Assembly (NCBI RefSeq): GCF_019423325.1 | Contig: NZ_JAHZBQ010000002.1 | Span: forward strand, 1-64,000 | Length of the DNA stretch: 64,000 nt | Reading direction: 5' to 3' | DNA from: Campylobacter sp. | GTDB taxonomy: Bacteria; Campylobacterota; Campylobacteria; Campylobacterales; Campylobacteraceae | Shown: piece by piece, positions 52,633-61,505 of the stretch | Layout: each line of letters begins with the position of its first letter | Position numbering within the stretch: the first letter of the stretch is position 1 | Notes under the pieces: model-generated | What the model saw: the letters and a program-made list of their open reading frames with translations, nothing else | The model's database searches: none | Told to the model about the DNA's origin: nothing | Position numbers and translations under genes: made by a program

Positions 52633-53820
52633 TTAGCTCGCAGGCTGCGTTAAAATTTTTGCCACGTTTTCGCTGGAGCCGAGCTTTAGATAATCTCGCA
52701 GCTTCTTGCTCGCAAGTTTAAATTTAGCGGCGTCGCAGCGCTCGTATGCGGCGAGTAGGTTTTGCGCGCTTACTTCTGATTGTAAAAGCTCCTCGTGCAG
52801 CGGCTCCTCGCCCAAAAAATCAAAAATAATATTTGCAAGCCCCACATGCTTTAGCTTTACGAGCTTTCGCGCGAGCCAAACGTCAAACGCGCGAGCCTTG
52901 TAGCACAGCACGAACGGAGTGCCGATGAGCGCCGCCTCAAGCGTCGCCGTACCCGAGCAGATGAAGGCAAAATCGCAATCTTTAAGCGTGGCGGGAGTAT
53001 CGTTTGCGATGCTAAAGCCGTCCAGAGGCCCGTAAATTTCATCCCTTTGATCCATCAGATGCGGCGGGATTATTAAGACTCGCTCGCTATTTTCAAATTT
53101 AGGCGCAAGTGCTCTAAAAATCGGCATCAGCCTTGAAATTTCAGCTCTGCGAGAGCCCGGCATAAAGGCGATCTTGCTCTGCTTTTCGTAGCTTTGCTTT
53201 CGCAGCGTTATCTCGTCTAATAATGGATGCCCCACGAAAGAGTATTTCGCGGTTTCGGCGCTTTGACTGCTTTGGCGCGCGGCATCCTCTTTCGGTGCAG
53301 CGTCTTTGTCTTTTATTTCTTGTAGCGCAGAGTCTTTGCTCTCCGCTTCTTGCGGTGCAGCGCCTTTATCTACCTCGTAGTCCGCGCCGAAAAATTTCGC
53401 CTCAAAAGGCCAGATGGAGAGCAGATTATCGCAGAATTTTTTCAGCTTCTCCGCTCTGTGCGGCTTCCACGCCCAAACCTGCGGCAGGATATAATATGAA
53501 ATTTCCGCGCGCGCGCCGCTTTCCTTGATCGCGCGAGCAAGCGGCAGATTAAACGCGGGCGAGTCGATAAGTAGCACGCGGTCGCACTCCGTCGCAAGTC
53601 GCGTCATCTGCGCCATTGCGCGCTTAGCTTTTAAGATCAGCGGCAGAATTTCTATAAAGCCCATCGCCGAAAACTCGCTGCTTTTATATATTGGCGAGCC
53701 AAACTTTTCATCGAAAATTCCGCAAATCTCGCAAGCGGGATCGAGCTTTTTAAGATGCTCAAAAACCCCTTTAAAATGGAGGTTCGCAGAGGGCTCTAGG
53801 CAAGAGATTAAATATTTCAA
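52633..53820 (-). CDS. lpxB: Lipid-A-disaccharide synthase
   Basis: Joins UDP-2,3-diacylglucosamine and lipid X. A GT19 enzyme of 395 residues: SCLEPSANLHFKGVF, LLIDSPAFNLPLA, YYILPQVWAWKPHRAEKLKK, FVGHPLLDEI, FMPGSRRAEISRLMP, and FICSGTATLEAALIGTPFVL with YKARAFDVWLARKLV. Translation begins at TTG 53820 with AAAGG upstream. A Lys/Asp/Ala/Gln-rich insertion at about 151-192 (KGAAPQEAESKD, ALQEIKDKDAAPKEDA are near-repeats) splits the usual FFG..FVGHP junction and is not in typical LpxB. Confidence 0.95.
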   Translation of the reverse strand: MKYLISCLEPSANLHFKGVFEHLKKLDPACEICGIFDEKFGSPIYKSSEFSAMGFIEILPLILKAKRAMAQMTRLATECDRVLLIDSPAFNLPLARAIKESGARAEISYYILPQVWAWKPHRAEKLKKFCDNLLSIWPFEAKFFGADYEVDKGAAPQEAESKDSALQEIKDKDAAPKEDAARQSSQSAETAKYSFVGHPLLDEITLRKQSYEKQSKIAFMPGSRRAEISRLMPIFRALAPKFENSERVLIIPPHLMDQRDEIYGPLDGFSIANDTPATLKDCDFAFICSGTATLEAALIGTPFVLCYKARAFDVWLARKLVKLKHVGLANIIFDFLGEEPLHEELLQSEVSAQNLLAAYERCDAAKFKLASKKLRDYLKLGSSENVAKILTQPAS

Positions 53821-53888
53821 ATTTAGCCTTTTAAATTTTTGTTAATTATAGCAAAATGTGCTAAAATTAAGCCGACAAAGGATTTAAG

Positions 53889-54389
53889 ATGAAAAATTTT
53901 AAAATTTTAGCGTTATGCGGCGCGTTCGCGATGTTGCTGGGCGGTTGCGGCGCGGCTAAATACCAAAAGCGTCAAGTCACCGAGGATCCCGCAGTAACGG
54001 CGCGTTTTGAGGCGCTTAGTAAGCTAGGCTCGCCCGCACTCGTCGCTAAAGCCGCAGCTAGCGAGATCGCATCAGACGTAGGTGGCGCCAAGCCCCACGT
54101 TAAGGTTGCGCAGTTTGCCTTCCTCGAAGAAATTAGCGCACAAGGAAGCGATCTGATCTATGCCTACTCGCTAAGCCCTGGCTGGGCGGGCCTGAAAAGC
54201 TCCGATCGGCAAAAATATCTCAAATTGCTAACCAAGGATATTACCGAAAATGACTGCAATGCACCTAGTACGCGAGCTTTATTGCGAAGCGGAGTGCGTG
54301 AAGTGCACCGATTTTTCTACGATTATCCGAACTCGCACCTACTTGATTCGCAGGTGAGCGAGGAGATATGCCGCAAAGCAGGGTTATAG
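53889..54389 (+). CDS. Lipoprotein of unknown function
   Basis: A 166-residue lipoprotein: signal LALCGAFAMLLGG ends in a lipobox with Cys20 (LGGC). The mature part is alpha-helical, with a segment KYLKLLTKDITENDCNAPST, two further Cys (in NDCN and EEICRKAGL) that may pair, and RFFYDYPNSHLL. The start has AAAGGATTTAAG upstream. No family recognised; a periplasmic, membrane-anchored protein is likely. It is divergent from lpxB and has no clear operon partner. Confidence 0.75.
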   Translation: MKNFKILALCGAFAMLLGGCGAAKYQKRQVTEDPAVTARFEALSKLGSPALVAKAAASEIASDVGGAKPHVKVAQFAFLEEISAQGSDLIYAYSLSPGWAGLKSSDRQKYLKLLTKDITENDCNAPSTRALLRSGVREVHRFFYDYPNSHLLDSQVSEEICRKAGL

Positions 54390-54707
54390 ATAATCTCGCG
54401 TAATTTTATGTCGCAGATTTACATCGGCGCGAAAATTTAAAAGGCGAAATTTTGTGGCGAGTTGCGGAGTGCAGTCGCAAAATTTAATTTAAGGAATTTC
54501 GAAAACGAAATTTAGGCAATGAAATTGCGTGACAGGCTATAAAAATTTGTAGTGAAAAAAGATAAAATTTCGTAGCAAAAAGATGGAATTTTACGCCGCG
54601 CAAGGCTAAGTAGCAATTTTTGCATAGTAAAGAATTAAGCGCTAAAATTTTACAGACGGAATTCCGCCCCGATAGGTCTGTCGTGAAATTTTAGTTAAAG
54701 AGAAAAT
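54390..54707. other. AT-rich intergenic region
   Basis: About 320 bases dominated by repeated AAATTT/GAAATTT words with no ORF, hairpin or promoter clear enough to list, apart from the surE ribosome site at the end. Confidence 0.4.
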
Positions 54708-55487
54708 ATGAAAGAAATTTTAATTACCAATGACGATGGATTCGAAGCGCGCGGGCTTTTGGAGCTCGCAAGTGCGCTAAGATCGGTCGCAAACGTAACC
54801 ATCGTAGCGCCGAGCTCGGAAAAATCGGCATGCTCGCACTCGCTCACGCTCGCGCGCCCGCTTAGATTTGTAAAGCTCGACGACGGATTTTTTAAACTCG
54901 ACGACGCTACGCCCGCAGACTGCGTGTATTTGGCGCTCCGCGCGCTGTATAACCGCAAGCCCGATCTTGTGGTAAGCGGCATAAATCACGGCGCCAATGT
55001 CGCGGAGGACGTGACCTATTCGGGCACTTGCGGAGGCGCGATGGAGGGGGTTTTGCAAGGCATTCCCGCGCTCGCGGTGAGCCAGTTTTACGTCGCGGAT
55101 TCGCTGCAGCGATATGGGTTTGATCTCGCATGCGAGCTTGCGGTTGATCTGGTGGAAAAAATTTTTAAAAACGGCTTTCCGCTGCCGCCGAAGCAGTTTT
55201 TAAATTTAAACGTCCCTGCCGTCTCAAAGCAAGATTTTAAGGGGCTAACGGTTGCGCCCTGCGGCGAGAAGCTCTACGACACCGACGCGCAGCTAAACCG
55301 CAATCCGCGCGGGATGGAGTATTATTGGCTAGGCAAATCTACGCTCAGTTTTGATGCAAGCAAAAACGAAAATAGCGACATTTCGGTACTTTTTGAGGGG
55401 CGGGCGACGTTAAGTCCGATTAAGTTAAATTTGACCGCGCACGAGCAGATGAGCGCGCTAGAAAGGTGGATGAAAAACGATGAGTGA
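54708..55487 (+). CDS. surE: 5'/3'-nucleotidase SurE
   Basis: Metal-dependent nucleoside 5'-monophosphatase. 259 residues starting MKEILITNDDGFEARGLLEL, with TNDDG and SEKSACSHSLTL and DATPADCVYLAL, VVSGINHGANVAEDVTYSGT all typical of the family. Metal ligands Asp9/Asp10, Ser and Asn are in place. It overlaps tcdA by eight bases; surE next to a ThiF-type gene is also the C. jejuni arrangement. Confidence 0.97.
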   Translation: MKEILITNDDGFEARGLLELASALRSVANVTIVAPSSEKSACSHSLTLARPLRFVKLDDGFFKLDDATPADCVYLALRALYNRKPDLVVSGINHGANVAEDVTYSGTCGGAMEGVLQGIPALAVSQFYVADSLQRYGFDLACELAVDLVEKIFKNGFPLPPKQFLNLNVPAVSKQDFKGLTVAPCGEKLYDTDAQLNRNPRGMEYYWLGKSTLSFDASKNENSDISVLFEGRATLSPIKLNLTAHEQMSALERWMKNDE

Positions 55488-56148
55488 GGTCGTAATAGAC
55501 CGCTTTTCGCGCTCGCGCCTACTTTTCGGCGAGGATTTTGCAAGGCTTCAAAGCGCTAAAATTTTAATCTGCGGCTGCGGCGGCGTGGGCGGAGCGGCGA
55601 TAGAGGCGCTGTACCGCAGCGGCGCGGTAAGCTTAAGCGTAATCGATTGCGATCGCTTCGAGATCACCAATCAAAACCGCCAGCTTGGAAGCGAGCACGT
55701 AGGCGAGCTAAAATGCAAGGTTTTCGCGCGCAAATTTAAAGGCGTGATGCCGATCGCCGCTAGGATCGATCAGGAATTTTTATCTAAATTTGATCTGGCG
55801 CAATTTGATTTCGTAATCGACGCGATCGACGACGTGGGCGCTAAGATCGCGCTTGCGCTGCGCTGCAGCGAGGCGGGCGCGGGCTTCGTAAGCTCGATGG
55901 GCGGCGCAAAGAGGCTCGATCCCGCTAAAATCGAAATCCGCTCAATCTGGCAGACGCAAGGCGATCCTCTCGCGCGCAAGATCAGATCTGAGCTGCGAAA
56001 GCGCGGCTTTGCGGGCGATTTTGACGTCGTCTGCTCAAGCGAGCCGCCGCGCGTCAAATCTATGGGCAGCTTCATGGGCGTGACCGCAAGCTTCGGGCTT
56101 TTCATCGCAAGCTACGTCGTGCGCAGGCTGATAAGCAAGCAGGCTTAG
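55480..56148 (+). CDS. tcdA: tRNA threonylcarbamoyladenosine dehydratase (ThiF/MoeB-like)
   Basis: E1-like enzyme that cyclises t6A in tRNA to ct6A using ATP. Residues: DRFSRSRLLFGEDF start, nucleotide loop ICGCGGVGGAAIEAL (near 30-44), DCDRFEITNQNRQLGS, and VIDAIDDVGAKIAL; then IWQTQGDPLARKIRSEL as in TcdA/CsdL. The 222 residues are shorter than E. coli TcdA (about 268), and the catalytic-Cys region ends in VVCSSEPP. A MoeB/ThiF role is the alternative, but the QDPLA-type block favours TcdA. Confidence 0.85.
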   Translation: MSEVVIDRFSRSRLLFGEDFARLQSAKILICGCGGVGGAAIEALYRSGAVSLSVIDCDRFEITNQNRQLGSEHVGELKCKVFARKFKGVMPIAARIDQEFLSKFDLAQFDFVIDAIDDVGAKIALALRCSEAGAGFVSSMGGAKRLDPAKIEIRSIWQTQGDPLARKIRSELRKRGFAGDFDVVCSSEPPRVKSMGSFMGVTASFGLFIASYVVRRLISKQA

Positions 56149-56826
56149 GCGGTTAAATTTCATAGCGTTTCGGCGCATGGCTCCGCCTAGTCGTACTTGG
56201 CGGTTAAATTTTAGATATTTTGAGCTTACGATCCGAGCACGCTTTGCATGCGGTACGGCGCGGCCGGTGATTTGCGGCGCGCGATGCGGTTAAAATTCAA
56301 AAGCGGCGAAAGCGGAATTTTACCGGGCGACGAAGATAAAATTTGCTCGGCGCAAAGGCGAAATTTTGTTCGCCGTGAAGGATAAAATTTTATCCGCAAA
56401 GATCGGCGCAAGTTTGCGTGCGAGATGAAATTTAAGGACCGCACAAGCTACGCGCGCAGGCTGATGTATACGGCGGGTTATTTTAGCGGGCGCCAGATAG
56501 CGGCCTAGGATTAAAATTTAAATGGACAGGTCGCGAGCTTGCTCGTGAGCGAAATTTTGATTGAATTAAGTTCGCGCAGCTCTCCTCTGCGGCGGGTTTC
56601 ATAGTGATGAGGCTGAAATTTTATCGCAACTTCACGCTTTTCGATGCAAAAAGAGGCGCACCTGGGTAAATAAACCAAATCAGCGCGCATCGGCCGCCGC
56701 GTAGCGCCTAAATAGCGCAACGTGTAAGCAAGGCTCAAGCAAACGCAGCGGCAAGCCTACTTCTAAATTCCATTTTTTACCGCTCGCAAAAAGCGGAATT
56801 TAGAAATTTAATTTAAAGGAGCAGCG
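56149..56826. other. Intergenic region
   Basis: About 680 bases with no supported gene. A short frame ending at 56508 (MKFKDRTSYARRLMYTAGYF) is protein-like but has no ribosome site, so it is treated as a possible remnant only. The region contains many repeats of AAATTT and GGCGAAA words. Confidence 0.4.
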
Positions 56827-57324
56827 ATGAATGAAATTTTTACACGCACGAGCGTGCGGAATTTTACCGAAAAAATGCCGAGCGACGATCAGATCGAGCT
56901 CGTGCTAAAAGCCGCGATGCAAGCCCCTAGCGCAGGCAACCAGCGCTCATGGGAGTTTTACGTAGTACGCGACCGCACCACGCTTACGCTACTTAGCAGC
57001 GTCGGCACCTACGGCGGCTGCACGAAAGATGCGCCGCTTGCAATCGTAGTTTGCACGCGCAAAAGCGGCTTAAAATTCCAGCCCTACGCTCGCTACGACT
57101 GCGCTTGTGCGGCAGAAAATCTCTGGCTGGCAGCGCATCATCTAGGGCTTGGCACCACGTGGCTGGGCGTAGCGCCCGATATTTACGCGATGGAGCGCGT
57201 AAGAGAAATTTTGGATCTGCCTGGTCATTTAGAGGCGTTTTGCATTATGCCTTTGGGCTTTCCGTCTCGCGTCACAAAGGCACATTCGCGCTTTGAGCCC
57301 GCTAAAATTCACTTCGTAGGCTAG
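56827..57324 (+). CDS. Nitroreductase family protein
   Basis: A 165-residue FMN-dependent reductase. FTRTSVRNFTEKMPSDDQIE at the start and MQAPSAGNQRSWEFYVV bind FMN; CACAAENLWLAAHHLGLGTT and GLGTTWLGVAP match the NfnB/BluB-type fold. It may use flavin to reduce quinones or nitro compounds; the substrate cannot be told. The start has AAAGGAGCAGCG. It ends two bases before modD, so the two may be co-transcribed. Confidence 0.88.
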   Translation: MNEIFTRTSVRNFTEKMPSDDQIELVLKAAMQAPSAGNQRSWEFYVVRDRTTLTLLSSVGTYGGCTKDAPLAIVVCTRKSGLKFQPYARYDCACAAENLWLAAHHLGLGTTWLGVAPDIYAMERVREILDLPGHLEAFCIMPLGFPSRVTKAHSRFEPAKIHFVG

Positions 57325-57326
57325 AT

Positions 57327-58178
57327 ATGTTTATTTCGCAGAGTAAAATCGACGATCTAATCGCTAGCGACGGCGCGTTTTTGGACCTTACGACCGAGCT
57401 TTTACAGGACTTCGTGGATTTAAACGCGCCCGCGCGACTTTCGATCGTAACGAGGCAGGATCTGATCTTTAGCGGTGGAGGAATCGCGCGCGAAGTAGCG
57501 GCGCGCCTAGGCTGCGAGACGCAGCGGCTAGCGCGCGAGGGAAGCGCATTTTGCGCGGGAGAAGAAATTTTTAGCGCGCGGGGGAGCTTCGAGAGCCTGC
57601 ATAAAGCTTGGAAGATCGTTCAGATCGTGTTTGAGTACTCCTGCAAAATTTCTACTTACGCGCACGAGATGGTTGCGCTGATGCGAGAGGCTAATCCGCG
57701 CTGCGTGCTGGGTGCGACGCGCAAGAGCTTTCCTTTTGCGAAGGAGCTTTGCGTAAATGCGCTGATTGCGGGCGGCGGAACGATGCACCGCTTGGGGCTG
57801 CACGACAGCGTCCTGTTTTTTTCAAATCATATTCGCGCGTTTGCAAGCTTTGGCGAGTTTTGCGCGCAGATCGCTAAATTTAAAGAGCGCGCGCCCGAGC
57901 GAAAGATCATGATCGAAGTAGCGAGCGAGCGCGAATTTAGCGAGCTCTTAAAATACGCGCCGGATGCGATAATGTGCGATAAGATGAGCCCTAGCGAGCT
58001 TAGAGCTTGCGTTTTGAAGCGAGATGAGACGGCGCCGCAGATTAAAATTTGCGCTGCGGGCGGCATAAATAAAAATAACTGCGCAGAGTTTGCAGCTACC
58101 GGCGCGGACGTGCTCGTAAGCTCGGCGGTTTGGAATCAGGGCGTATGCGATCTAGGCGGAAAGATAGAATTTATCTAA
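57327..58178 (+). CDS. modD: ModD family protein (quinolinate phosphoribosyltransferase-like)
   Basis: A 283-residue protein of the ModD family, related to NadC. It shows DLTTELLQDF, IFSGGGIAREVAARLG, STYAHEMVALMREANP, LGATRKSFPFAKELCVNALI and AGGGTMHRLGLHDSVLFFSNH, with the C-terminal IKICAAGGINKNN and TGADVLVSSAVW. ModD genes are linked to molybdate transport, as here with modA and modB downstream; the exact reaction is not settled. A second nadC is unlikely given the ModD-type residues and context. Confidence 0.85.
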   Translation: MFISQSKIDDLIASDGAFLDLTTELLQDFVDLNAPARLSIVTRQDLIFSGGGIAREVAARLGCETQRLAREGSAFCAGEEIFSARGSFESLHKAWKIVQIVFEYSCKISTYAHEMVALMREANPRCVLGATRKSFPFAKELCVNALIAGGGTMHRLGLHDSVLFFSNHIRAFASFGEFCAQIAKFKERAPERKIMIEVASEREFSELLKYAPDAIMCDKMSPSELRACVLKRDETAPQIKICAAGGINKNNCAEFAATGADVLVSSAVWNQGVCDLGGKIEFI

Positions 58179-58294
58179 ATATTAAATTTTAAATTTAAGG
58201 CGCGGCCTGCTAAGCTAAGGGATAAAAAGCGCGATTTATTAATAAATAAGAGTATATTTTGTAGAATTCTTAAAATTTCAAAAAAAGGATTTTC

Positions 58295-58996
58295 ATGAAA
58301 AAAATTGCTTTTATTTTAGCACTTACGGCAAGCGTTTCGTTCTGCGCGGATCAGCTGATAATCGCAGCCGGCGGTGGATACAAAAAGCCCGTCTCGGCCG
58401 TAATCGAAAATTTGAAAAAAGAGGGCATGGACGTGGCGGGATCGTTTGCCAACCTCGGCCAGCTCGTCATTCAATCGCGCGAGAATAAAATTTCATTCAT
58501 CGTGGGCGACGAGACGTTTTTGAAAAAAAGCGATCTAAATATCACTAAATTTGAACGCGTCGGGCGCGGCACGCTTGTTTTAGTAACGCCGAAAAATATC
58601 AAAATAAACGATGTCTCCGAGATCGCAAAGTTCGACAAAATCGCGATGCCCGATCCTAAAAAGGCGATTTACGGTATCAGAACGAACGAGTTTTTGCAAA
58701 ACGCCAAGATGGATGGGGTAAAAGATAAAATTTTAGCCGTCGCGGGCGTGCCGCAGGTGGTCGCTTACGTCATCAACGGCGAGGTGCAGGCGGGCTTTAT
58801 CAACAGCACCGAAGCGGTCGCCAAAAAAGATGAGTTCGGCTCGATCATCTACATCGACGAGAGCCTCTACAGCCCCGCATATATCGGCATCGCAAGGCTT
58901 AGCGCGTGCGGCGAACAGGCGCTTTGCGAAAAGGTGATGGAGGAGTTTAAATCGGATCGCTCAAAAGAGATTTTTTCAAAATTCGGTCTTAAATGA
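58295..58996 (+). CDS. modA: Molybdate-type ABC transporter substrate-binding protein
   Basis: A 233-residue periplasmic binding protein. Signal peptide KKIAFILALTASVSFCA precedes DQLIIAAGGGYKKPVSAVIE, the ModA start (A-G-G-Y-x-x-P oxyanion loop), and LVLVTPKNIKINDV, ALQ-type AGVPQVVAYVINGEVQAGFI are ModA-like. It could bind molybdate or tungstate. The ribosome site is AAAAGGATTTTC. It overlaps modB by four bases. Confidence 0.82.
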   Translation: MKKIAFILALTASVSFCADQLIIAAGGGYKKPVSAVIENLKKEGMDVAGSFANLGQLVIQSRENKISFIVGDETFLKKSDLNITKFERVGRGTLVLVTPKNIKINDVSEIAKFDKIAMPDPKKAIYGIRTNEFLQNAKMDGVKDKILAVAGVPQVVAYVINGEVQAGFINSTEAVAKKDEFGSIIYIDESLYSPAYIGIARLSACGEQALCEKVMEEFKSDRSKEIFSKFGLK

Positions 58997-59661
58997 GCGA
59001 TATCGCTTGGATCGCGCATCCTCTGATACTAAGCGCCAAAGCCCTATTTTGCAGCTTTTTGCTTCTGATTTCAATAGGGCTAGCAATCTCGTATTTTTTA
59101 GCTTTCAGCAAAGCCAAATTTAAAAAGATCGTCGAAATTTTAGTGATTTTTCCGCTCATCTTCCCGCCGATCGCGACGGGATTTTTGCTTCTTTACATCT
59201 TCGGAAAGAGCGGATTTATCGGCTCTGCGTTAAATTTAGACATCGTTTTTAACTTTTCTTCATTGGTAATCGCCGCATTTTTGGTGGGGCTGCCGCTGTT
59301 TGTAAAGCCCGTATGTGCGAGCTTTGAGCTCTTTCCGAAGAGTCTAATCGAGGCCGCGCAAATTTTGGGCAAAAACAGAGTTCAAATTTTCCTCTTCGTA
59401 ATCCTTCCAAGCTCGCTTAAAACGCTCGGCTCCGCGCTCATTTTAGCGCTCTCGCGCGGGCTCGGCGAAGTGGGTATCACGCTGATGTTGGGCGGAAACA
59501 TCGTAGGTAAAACCGACACGCTAGGTCTTGCGATCTACAACGCCGTATATGACGGCGAGAACGAGCGAGCGCTGATTTTAAGCGTTCTGCTCGTAATTTT
59601 TAGCCTGATTTTATTCTTCGCGATAAGCCTTTTAGATAAAAAGCAAAATTTATCTAAATAA
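58993..59661 (+). CDS. modB: Molybdate ABC transporter permease
   Basis: A 222-residue membrane protein with five to six hydrophobic segments and the binding-protein-dependent transport signature EAAQILGKNRVQIFLFVILP (near 133-152), where the coupling helix contacts the ATPase. ALSRGLGEVGITLMLGGNIVG is typical of ModB. It starts inside modA (ATGA) and ends 65 bases before the sodC start. No modC ATPase gene follows in the window. Confidence 0.88.
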   Translation: MSDIAWIAHPLILSAKALFCSFLLLISIGLAISYFLAFSKAKFKKIVEILVIFPLIFPPIATGFLLLYIFGKSGFIGSALNLDIVFNFSSLVIAAFLVGLPLFVKPVCASFELFPKSLIEAAQILGKNRVQIFLFVILPSSLKTLGSALILALSRGLGEVGITLMLGGNIVGKTDTLGLAIYNAVYDGENERALILSVLLVIFSLILFFAISLLDKKQNLSK

Positions 59662-59726
59662 GAAAAATTATTTTTTAAGTATTTTTGGATAAAATTGCAC
59701 TCACATTTTACTTTAAAGGATTTTTC

Positions 59727-60272
59727 ATGAAGAAATTTCTAATTTCATCAATTTTAGTCGCAAGCGCCTTGATCGCTCACGAGCACGGCGATATGCAAAA
59801 TTTCGACCCTAAGACGGGCAAGCACCTCGTCATCACTATGGAGCAGCTAGGCGAGAAGGGTAACGTGAGCGTCGGCGAGGTCGTAGCAGTCGAGACGAAC
59901 TACGGCGTGGCGTTTTTCCCGAATTTAAAAGGTCTTACTAGCGGCGTGCACGGCTTTCACGTGCATCAAAATGCCGACTGCGGCGCGACCGAGAAGGGCT
60001 TAGGCATGAAAGCGGGCGGTCACTGGGATCCGAGCGATACCAAAAAGCACTCGTTTGCTTGGGACGATAGCGGCCACAAGGGCGATCTGCCTGCGCTTTT
60101 CGTTGATGCAGAGGGCAATGCGGTCTATCCGGTGTTAGCTCCTAAGATCAAGAGCTTAGATGAGCTAAAAGGCCACTCGCTGATGGTTCACGTAGGCGGC
60201 GATAACCACAGCGACCATCCAAAGCCGCTCGGCGGCGGCGGCGCTAGAATGGTCTGCGGCGTTATAAAATAG
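59727..60272 (+). CDS. sodC: Cu/Zn superoxide dismutase, periplasmic
   Basis: Converts superoxide to oxygen and peroxide in the periplasm. From ATG 59727 (AAAGGATTTTTC upstream) the product is 181 residues with signal MKKFLISSILVASALIAHEH. Copper and zinc ligands and the disulfide Cys are seen in HGFHVHQNADCG, GGHWDPSDTKKH, and DNHSDHPKPLGGGGARMVCG. An in-frame extension to 59685 has no ribosome site. A perfect 10-bp hairpin follows the stop. Confidence 0.95.
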   Translation: MKKFLISSILVASALIAHEHGDMQNFDPKTGKHLVITMEQLGEKGNVSVGEVVAVETNYGVAFFPNLKGLTSGVHGFHVHQNADCGATEKGLGMKAGGHWDPSDTKKHSFAWDDSGHKGDLPALFVDAEGNAVYPVLAPKIKSLDELKGHSLMVHVGGDNHSDHPKPLGGGGARMVCGVIK

Positions 60273-60604
60273 GCTTCGTTGCGGATGAAATTTAATCATC
60301 CGCAATTTCTAAATTTAGCAGCCCTGCAGTTAAATTTACGCATGGCGGATTTTTAATGCAATCTATGCGGTGCGAAATTTACGCTAAATTTACGCGCTGC
60401 GCCCCCTCCCGCTTAAATTTTAAATTTTAACTCCGTTTGCGCGCATTACGCCCTGTTTTTGCCGCAGCAGCATCGCAAAATTTTTCAAATTTAAATCAAA
60501 GTTCTAAATTTATGGCGCCGAGCTATTTTGACGGCGCGGCTTTACTTAACTTTTTCTTCACGACTTTTTCCTACAATTATGCCAACTTTCACAAAGGAGA
60601 GAGA
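60273..60604. other. Intergenic region between sodC and the DUF1104 gene
   Basis: About 330 bases: the sodC terminator at its left end and the promoter and ribosome site (AAAGGAGAGAGA) of the next gene at its right end. An in-frame extension of the next gene to 60437 is AT-rich and lacks a ribosome site. Confidence 0.4.
60279..60308 (+). terminator. Rho-independent terminator of sodC
   Basis: TTGCGGATGA and TCATCCGCAA form a perfect 10-bp stem around AATTTAA, followed by TTTCT. It starts six bases after the sodC stop. Confidence 0.7.
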
Positions 60605-61138
60605 ATGAAAAAGATTGTTCTAGCAAGCGTTTTAGTCGCGGGCGTGCTGTTCGCCGCAGATTTTCAAAATAGCACTCCCGAGCAGATCAATGCCTCGATC
60701 GCCGGTGCCGACGCCAAGAGCTTAAGCGAAGCGGCGTTTGAGATCGATAAGCGCGCAGGCGAGCTAAGGGCGCAGGCAAGGGATCTCAAGCGCGGATTTA
60801 AGACGGAGTTTAAAAAGAAACTGGACGCTATGAGCGTCGAGGATCGCGAGAAATTCCTAGACGAGTTTAGAAAAAACTATAACGCCCAGGCGGGCAAGCT
60901 AAGCGTCGAGCAGGCGGATAGGCTGGATATCGAGCTTAAAGACCGCGGTAATTTCGGCAAATTTAAAAGGCCTGCTTGCGGATTCGGTCCGCACAGATCG
61001 CATATGGCCCCCGGCGAGTGCGGTCATATGCCGCCTGAAGGAATGGGCGGAGGCGTAGGGCGAGCAATGCCGCCAAGAGACGCGATGCCGTGTAATCAAA
61101 ACGCGGGTGCCGCTCCGTGCCCTATGACGCAGCAATAG
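60605..61138 (+). CDS. DUF1104 periplasmic protein with Met/His/Cys-rich tail
   Basis: A 177-residue secreted protein from ATG 60605. Signal KKIVLASVLVAGVLFAA is followed by a DUF1104-type helical domain (TPEQINASIAGADAKSLSEA, AGELRAQARDLKR, EKFLDEFRKNY), seen mainly in Campylobacter and relatives. The last 45 residues hold His, Met and Cys in spaced patterns (HRSHMAPGECGHMPPEGMGG and MPCNQ, PCPM), which look like a metal-binding tail, perhaps for copper or nickel; that is inference. A strong hairpin follows. The two-component system downstream may regulate it. Confidence 0.78.
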   Translation: MKKIVLASVLVAGVLFAADFQNSTPEQINASIAGADAKSLSEAAFEIDKRAGELRAQARDLKRGFKTEFKKKLDAMSVEDREKFLDEFRKNYNAQAGKLSVEQADRLDIELKDRGNFGKFKRPACGFGPHRSHMAPGECGHMPPEGMGGGVGRAMPPRDAMPCNQNAGAAPCPMTQQ

Positions 61139-61505
61139 CCGTCCGTGCGCAAGTTATGTAGTTCCGCGCAGCATTTGCGCGGAATTGTGTTTTAGTGAAA
61201 TACGGCGCAGAATTTTAAAATTTTAGAATTTCGTAGCGGCGGAATTTTAAAGCCCAATGTTTTGCCTGTAAATTTTAAAATTTCGCGGCGTGAAAATTTT
61301 ATATCGTGAAATTTTAGTTTCTTGCGGCGTGCCGCGCGAATAATACTAGGCGAGCAATCTTACAAGCCTAAATTTAGTAAGCATACTTTTAAGCTAAGAC
61401 GCGCTGTTTCGCCATGATAAAATTTTGCCGTGAAATTTCGCAATTAAATTTTACGTGGAATTTCAGAGGGTATAATTTCAAAAATTCTACGCAAGGAGGT
61501 GGGCT
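61139..61505. other. Intergenic region upstream of the two-component system
   Basis: About 370 bases with the terminator at its left end; the rest is AAATTT-rich and holds the promoter of the regulator gene, which I cannot locate precisely. Confidence 0.4.
61162..61194 (+). terminator. Rho-independent terminator of the DUF1104 gene
   Basis: TTCCGCGCA and TGCGCGGAA make a perfect 9-bp stem with loop GCATT, followed by TTGTGTTTT; 23 bases after the stop. Confidence 0.7.

Noticed and set aside
56425..56508. Protein-like 27-codon ORF after tcdA
   Set aside because: No ribosome site, no recognised family, surrounded by repetitive non-coding words.
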